The notes under the pieces: model-generated
Told to the model about the DNA's origin: nothing
The model's database searches: none
What the model saw: only the letters and a program-made list of their open reading frames with translations
In this document: piece by piece, positions 59,892 through 64,000 of the stretch
Position numbering within the stretch: position 1 is the stretch's first letter
How the letters are laid out: each line of letters begins with the position of its first letter
NCBI RefSeq assembly: GCF_026167665.1
Contig: NZ_CP098740.1
Span: forward strand, 434,001-498,000
DNA: 64,000 bases
Source: Streptomyces drozdowiczii
Lineage (GTDB): Bacteria > Actinomycetota > Actinomycetes > Streptomycetales > Streptomycetaceae
Direction: 5' to 3'
Position numbers and translations under genes: made by a program

Positions 59892-60478
59892 CCGGCCACG
59901 GTGTCCGCGAGCCGCTGGGCGCGGGCCTTCCCCGCCTGGGCCTCGGTGACGAGCGCCGTGATGCGGGCCAGTTGGGTGTCGGCGCCGATCGCCGTCGCGC
60001 GTACGGCCAGCAGTCCGCCGACGTTGACCGAGCCCCCTGTGACAGCGGAGCCCGCCTCGACCTCGACGGGCCGCGTCTCACCGGTCACGAGGGAGAGATC
60101 CACGGCGGACGTGCCCGCCACGACCTCCCCGTCGGTCGCGACGCGTTCCCCCGGCCTCACGAGGAAGTTCTCTCCGGCGACCAGGCTCGCGGCCGGAACG
60201 GTCCGTTCGGTCTCCCCGTCCCGCACCGTCACTTCCCTCACGCCGAGTTGGGCGAGGGCCCGCAGGGCGGCCGAGGTGCCTCGCCGGGCCCGGGCCTCCA
60301 AGTGACGGCCGAGGAGCACGAAGAGCGCGTACGCGGACCAGCCGAAGGAGGCGAGGACGCCGAGCGAGATGAGCGTGTCCATCGTGGCCGTACCGTGCCG
60401 CAGCCCGCGCCACGCCCGTTCGTGGAAGGGCCACGCGCCCCAGGCCGCGACGGGGGCGGCGAGGAGCGCGGTCACCAC
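59885..60478 (-). pseudogene. Truncated heavy-metal P-type ATPase
   Basis: 197 residues resembling the early part of CopA-like ATPases: TATMDTLISLGVLASFGWS and LLGRHLEARARRG (transmembrane region) and the actuator domain with SLVTGETRPVEV. Between YALF and VLLGRHLE the usual helix and loop are missing. The frame stops at DTVAGG, before the CPC metal helix, the DKTGT phosphorylation site and the nucleotide-binding domain. The N-terminal HMA domain is also absent. It cannot be an active pump; it looks like a deletion remnant. Confidence 0.8.
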
Positions 60479-60602
60479 GAGCCGTTGCGTAGGCGCGGGT
60501 CCGGTCTCCCCGCTCGCCCCCTCCTCGGGCGAGGAGGGCGGCGCAGGGAGGCGACCAGCAGATCCGTCGTGGCGAGGGTGCGCGGCGCGGCTTCCCGGCC
60601 CA

Positions 60603-60818
60603 TCAGTGGGCCATCCCGCTCATGCCGCCCATGTCGTGCGAACCCGGCTCGTCGGGATGCGTGACGCCGCGCATGTCCGGGGCGACGGGTCCGGCGAGAC
60701 GGCCGGCCCCGTACGACACGGCGAAGAGCGCGGAGAGCAGGAGGACGAAGCCTCCGAGCAGCGCGTACGGGGCAGGAGACGGACGCCGTTGGGTGCGGGG
60801 CGTCACCGAGTGGTCCAT
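60603..60818 (-). CDS. Small Met/His-tailed membrane protein
   Basis: 71 residues: one transmembrane segment (about 20-42) and a tail ending HDMGGMSGMAH that could bind Cu(I). GGAG lies 8 nt before the ATG at 60818; a longer in-frame start at 60911 is unlikely. It sits between DUF5134 and the ATPase remnant, as small proteins often do beside copper ATPases. Function is inferred from composition. Confidence 0.7.
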   Translation of the reverse strand: MDHSVTPRTQRRPSPAPYALLGGFVLLLSALFAVSYGAGRLAGPVAPDMRGVTHPDEPGSHDMGGMSGMAH

Positions 60819-60934
60819 GGGGCAGGCTCCGGGCGAGAGTGCGAGTCGTACGCACCAGTGGTCGGCCGCCCGGGGACGCGAGTTCCCCATCCCCCGGGTG
60901 GCGTGCGTCACGCATCAGACATTCGCCCGACGTC

Positions 60935-61594
60935 TCACACCATGACGGCGAACATCACCGCCATGCCCAGCGCCATCAGCCCGTGACAGCCCAGGTCCCA
61001 CGCGGCCCGGACCGCACCGCCCGAGCCCGCGTCGCCCGGAGCACGCGGCGCCGGACGGCCCGTGTCGAAGCCCCTCGCGAGCCAAACCAGCGCGAGCGCG
61101 AGCAGAAGCAGTGCGAGCAGACCCGCGCCCCAGCGATCGCCGGTGCCGCTGAGCGTCATCGTCGCGAGCGCTCCGGGCGCGGCCATGTCCATCCCCGGCA
61201 TGTCGTGTGCCTGGCCGCCACCCATCGCACCCATGGACATGCCCGACGCCATCGCGGCGGCCATCCATGCCATCGCGCCGGTCATCAGGGCGTGCGGCAG
61301 CGCGCCCGCGAGAGCCCGTCCCCGCGGCTCGGGGCCGACGGGAAGAGCGAGGGCGGCCACCACGAACCAGGCCGCCGCGGCCGAGAAGAAGATCACCTGC
61401 GGGGTGGCGGGCAGGTCCAGGCCCCAGGACCAGGCCATCGCGAACATCGCGAGGGCCATCACCGCGTGCAGTCCGTGCGCCAGCCGTACGGCCCACGGAT
61501 GGGAGCGGGCCGTGAAGGCACGCCAAAGACCGTGGACGGCAAGTCCGCAGAAGAGCAGCGTCAGAATCCAGCGCAGCCCGTTGGCGGCGATCAT
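60935..61594 (-). CDS. DUF5134 domain protein
   Basis: 219 residues with about five transmembrane segments and a Met-rich loop (SGMSMGAMGGGQAHDMPGMDM). It matches DUF5134 as I recall it, a family found with copper genes in actinomycetes. Its ATG overlaps the stop of the PepSY gene (ATGA), so both are translated together. Confidence 0.85.
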   Translation of the reverse strand: MIAANGLRWILTLLFCGLAVHGLWRAFTARSHPWAVRLAHGLHAVMALAMFAMAWSWGLDLPATPQVIFFSAAAAWFVVAALALPVGPEPRGRALAGALPHALMTGAMAWMAAAMASGMSMGAMGGGQAHDMPGMDMAAPGALATMTLSGTGDRWGAGLLALLLLALALVWLARGFDTGRPAPRAPGDAGSGGAVRAAWDLGCHGLMALGMAVMFAVMV

Positions 61595-63063
61595 CGGGCC
61601 ATCTCCTTCGGCTTCTCGGATCGCGCTTCCGGGTGTGTACGCCCGCGTCGGCGCACTTCGGCGACTGCCAGGTCCGCGAGCAGGAAGCAGACCAGGGGCA
61701 GCCCGAACAGCGGCAGGTAGTACGCGAGGACGGCGGTCACGACGACGAGCGGGGCCATGGCCCTCCCCGGCACCCGCCGCCAGGCCCCCCGGACCGGCGG
61801 ACGTCCGAGCCGTGTCCCGCCTCCCCGGGTGGGCCTACGGAGCCACCACATGCGGTAGCCCCAGAAGAGCATGCCGATGAGCGCGAGGGCGATGGCCGCG
61901 AGGGCGATCTGGTTGGCGAGGCCGAAGAGCAGGCCCATGTGGGCGTCGATGCCCCAGCGGGTGAGTTTGGCGAGGACGGGGAAGTCGTCGAAGACCACCT
62001 TGTCCGTGACCTTGCCGGTGGCGGGGTCGATGGCCACCGAGTCCTGCTGCTCCGGCCAGTGCCGCGTGTTCTCCTTGACGACGTACCCGCTCCTGCTGTC
62101 GGCGGGTGGAGTGATGACGAGCTTGCCGCGCAGACCTTCGGCACGGGCGATGCGGACGGCCTCGTCCAGGTCGGTCTGGACGGCGGAAGTGCCGGGCGCG
62201 GGCTGCTTCGACGCCGCCCCGCCCAGGGTCGAGGAGACGGACGGCGTCGCCCCGCCCAGCGCGTCCTGGATCGTGCCGATGTTCACGCCCGCGTGCGCGG
62301 ACCACGTCAGTCCGGTTGCCGAGAGGGCGAGGAAACCGGCCGACACCCACAAGCCCACGGCCCCGTGCCAGGACAGCGTGCGCTTGCGCCCCTGCACGCC
62401 CCGGCGCGGTACGAACAGCCGACGCATCCTCTCCCGCCCGCGCGGCGCCCCGAGCCACAGGGCGAGCCCGCCCAGCACCTCGACCCACAACCAACTCGCT
62501 GCGATCTCGCTGTAGTTGCGGCCGAACTCCCCGAGATGCAGCGTGCGGTGCAGGCTGTCGAACCACGCCCGTACGGGCAGCCACTCGCCGAACGTACGCA
62601 GCGAGCCGCGCACCTCCGCCGTGTAGGGATCGACGAAAGCGGTCTGCGTGTATCCCTCGGGCAGCCCCTTCACGTCGAAGGTGACGCGCGTGGTGTCCTC
62701 GTCGCCCGCTCCCTTGGTGACGGAGACGAGCCGCCCGCCGGGTGTCGCCTCGCGGGCCGAGTCCACCTGGGCGGCCAGCGGCTTCGGTTCGCCGTGCGGG
62801 GTGACCTTCAGTTCGTGGTGGTAGACGACGGACTCGATCTGCGGCGTCGCCGTGTAGAGCAGTCCGGTCACGGCGGCGACGAGCAGGAACGGACCGATGA
62901 GGACGCCCGCGTAGAAGTGCAGGCGCAGAAGGAGGGGCCGCAGCCCGCTCCACATGCCTCCACCGCTCCTCGTCGTCGGCGTGGCGAAGTCCTCGGTGGC
63001 GGCGGCCTCCTCGGTCGTGTGTGGTCGGAGCGGTGGTGGCGCGGCAGGCGTGGTCTCGGTCAT
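61591..63063 (-). CDS. PepSY-associated transmembrane protein
   Basis: 490 residues of the PepSY_TM family: RLHFYAGVLIGPFLLVAAVTGLLYT near the N-terminus, extracellular PepSY regions, the middle helix pair with SLHRTLHLGEFGRNY, and a C-terminal DAHMGLLFGLANQI helix. Members are linked to iron or copper reductases and uptake. AGGAG precedes the ATG. It begins the copper-type operon with DUF5134. Confidence 0.9.
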   Translation of the reverse strand: MTETTPAAPPPLRPHTTEEAAATEDFATPTTRSGGGMWSGLRPLLLRLHFYAGVLIGPFLLVAAVTGLLYTATPQIESVVYHHELKVTPHGEPKPLAAQVDSAREATPGGRLVSVTKGAGDEDTTRVTFDVKGLPEGYTQTAFVDPYTAEVRGSLRTFGEWLPVRAWFDSLHRTLHLGEFGRNYSEIAASWLWVEVLGGLALWLGAPRGRERMRRLFVPRRGVQGRKRTLSWHGAVGLWVSAGFLALSATGLTWSAHAGVNIGTIQDALGGATPSVSSTLGGAASKQPAPGTSAVQTDLDEAVRIARAEGLRGKLVITPPADSRSGYVVKENTRHWPEQQDSVAIDPATGKVTDKVVFDDFPVLAKLTRWGIDAHMGLLFGLANQIALAAIALALIGMLFWGYRMWWLRRPTRGGGTRLGRPPVRGAWRRVPGRAMAPLVVVTAVLAYYLPLFGLPLVCFLLADLAVAEVRRRGRTHPEARSEKPKEMAR

Positions 63064-63163
63064 CGGCTGCTCCTCGTGCGTGGACCGGTGGGGACGGTGA
63101 CGTGCACGTAGAGGAGTCGGAGCGAATGGCGCGCGAGTTCCCACCACCAGGGTGAGACCTACG

Positions 63164-63976
63164 TCACATGCGATGGAGGTCCGCAGCCCCCCGCGACGGT
63201 CCTTCCGCGATGCGCAGCAGATACGTGTCCATGATCCAGCCGTGCCGCTCGCGTGCCTCGGCGCGGACCCGTCGGATGCGGTCGGAGACTTCACGGATCG
63301 GCCCGGCAACGAGGAGTTCGTCCGGGGTGCCGAGGTAGGCGCCCCAGTAGATCCATACGCTGTCGCCCGCGACCTGGGTGAACGACTCGTGGGCGTCGAG
63401 CATGACGACGATGTCGCCGTCGTCGTTCTGGCCGACGTCGGCGAGACGGCGGGCCGGGGTGATGTGCACCGGGCGTCCCACCTGGTTGAGCGGGATGCGG
63501 TGACGGGCGGTCAGGGCGGCGACGCTCGTGATTCCGGGGATGACCTCGACGCTCACGGAGAGCGCGCCGCGGTCCTCGATGTCCCCGAGGATGCCGAGCG
63601 TGCTGTCGTACAGGGACGGGTCGCCCCAGACGAGGAAGGCCCCCGTCTCGCCGGCCGTCATCTCGTCGCGCATCGCCCGCTCGAAGATCTCGCCGCGCCG
63701 CTCACGCCAGTCCTGGACGGCCGCCGTGTAATCGGAACGGTCCATCGGGCGCCGGTCGCGGCTGGGGTCCTCGACCTCCACCACGCGGTACGGGCCCCGC
63801 GCGTGCTCCTCGATCATCCGGTGGCGCAGGTCGGTCAGCGACGCCTTGTCGGGGCCCTTGCCGACGATGAAGAAGACGTCGGCGCGGCGGATCGCCTTCA
63901 CGGCCTGAAGGGTCAGATGGTCGGGGTTGCCGGCCCCGATGCCGATGACGAGGATCGCGCGCTGTTCCGTGCTCAT
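63164..63976 (-). CDS. cobF: Precorrin-6A synthase (deacetylating)
   Basis: 270 residues of the tetrapyrrole methylase family: IGIGAGNPDHLTLQAVKAI at the N-terminus (SAM-binding GxGxG) and FLVWGDPSLYDSTLGIL, VIPGITSVAAL. Length and motifs match CobF, which methylates C1 of the corrin ring and removes acetate in aerobic cobalamin synthesis. GGAAG precedes the ATG. No other cob gene lies in the window; isolated cobF is common in streptomycetes. Confidence 0.9.
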   Translation of the reverse strand: MSTEQRAILVIGIGAGNPDHLTLQAVKAIRRADVFFIVGKGPDKASLTDLRHRMIEEHARGPYRVVEVEDPSRDRRPMDRSDYTAAVQDWRERRGEIFERAMRDEMTAGETGAFLVWGDPSLYDSTLGILGDIEDRGALSVSVEVIPGITSVAALTARHRIPLNQVGRPVHITPARRLADVGQNDDGDIVVMLDAHESFTQVAGDSVWIYWGAYLGTPDELLVAGPIREVSDRIRRVRAEARERHGWIMDTYLLRIAEGPSRGAADLHRM

Positions 63977-64000
63977 GCGGACAGTCTTCCAGGGGCCTCT

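Overview
The window is high-GC actinomycete DNA, almost certainly Streptomyces or a close relative. This is judged from the strong G/C third-position bias, GTG/TTG starts, Tat and lipoprotein signals, and gene families typical of streptomycetes (LCL-type NRPS modules, IclR/GntR/Lrp regulators, Tat phospholipase C, DUF5134, CobF). No rRNA, tRNA, CRISPR array or insertion sequence was recognised.

Region 1 (1-26760, all minus strand) is the core of a non-ribosomal peptide cluster. A small DUF5132-like protein and an ABC exporter with an HMA-like N-terminus lie upstream of a seven-module synthetase that runs off the left edge inside its thioesterase. The assembly line reads C1-A1-T1 / C2-A2-T2 / C3-A3-T3 / C4-A4-T4 / C5-A5-T5 / C6-A6-MT-T6 / C7-A7-T7-TE. 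Specificity codes read by eye suggest X1 - Thr - X3 - Pro - Phe - N-methyl-Tyr - branched hydrophobic, where X1 and X3 have almost the same unassigned code. No epimerisation domain is visible. The reading frame is broken twice by apparent 1-bp deletions, both in the linker between an A domain and its T domain. A third identical-type break lies in a flavin hydroxylase gene, so assembly or sequencing error is the simplest explanation.

Region 2 (27188-33648, plus) carries an oligopeptide-type ABC importer: a lipoprotein binding protein, a DppB-like permease, a DppC permease fused to a DppD ATPase, and a DppF ATPase. A stand-alone KAS III-type ketosynthase follows.

Region 3 (33655-50729) looks like an aromatic-acid catabolic island. 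It has IclR, GntR and Lrp regulators, two flavin aromatic hydroxylases, a Mn-type decarboxylase of the amidohydrolase-2 family, an aldehyde dehydrogenase, an alpha/beta hydrolase, a VOC-type (extradiol dioxygenase-like) protein, a FAH-family hydrolase, a HIT protein, two Tat-exported amidohydrolases, a thiamine-diphosphate E1-like enzyme and a SnoaL-like protein. A 20-bp near-palindromic element occurs three times, each copy upstream of a plus-strand transcription unit, and ties these genes into one candidate regulon.

Region 4 (50791-57933) has a secreted phospholipase C and a secreted beta-helix protein in one operon, a deoxynucleoside kinase, a cupin, and a zinc alcohol dehydrogenase divergent from an XRE/MmyB-type regulator.

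Region 5 (58049-63063, minus) is a probable copper island: a PepSY membrane protein, DUF5134, two Met/His-rich membrane proteins, a decayed P-type ATPase and an ECF sigma factor. The window ends with cobF, a cobalamin methyltransferase gene.
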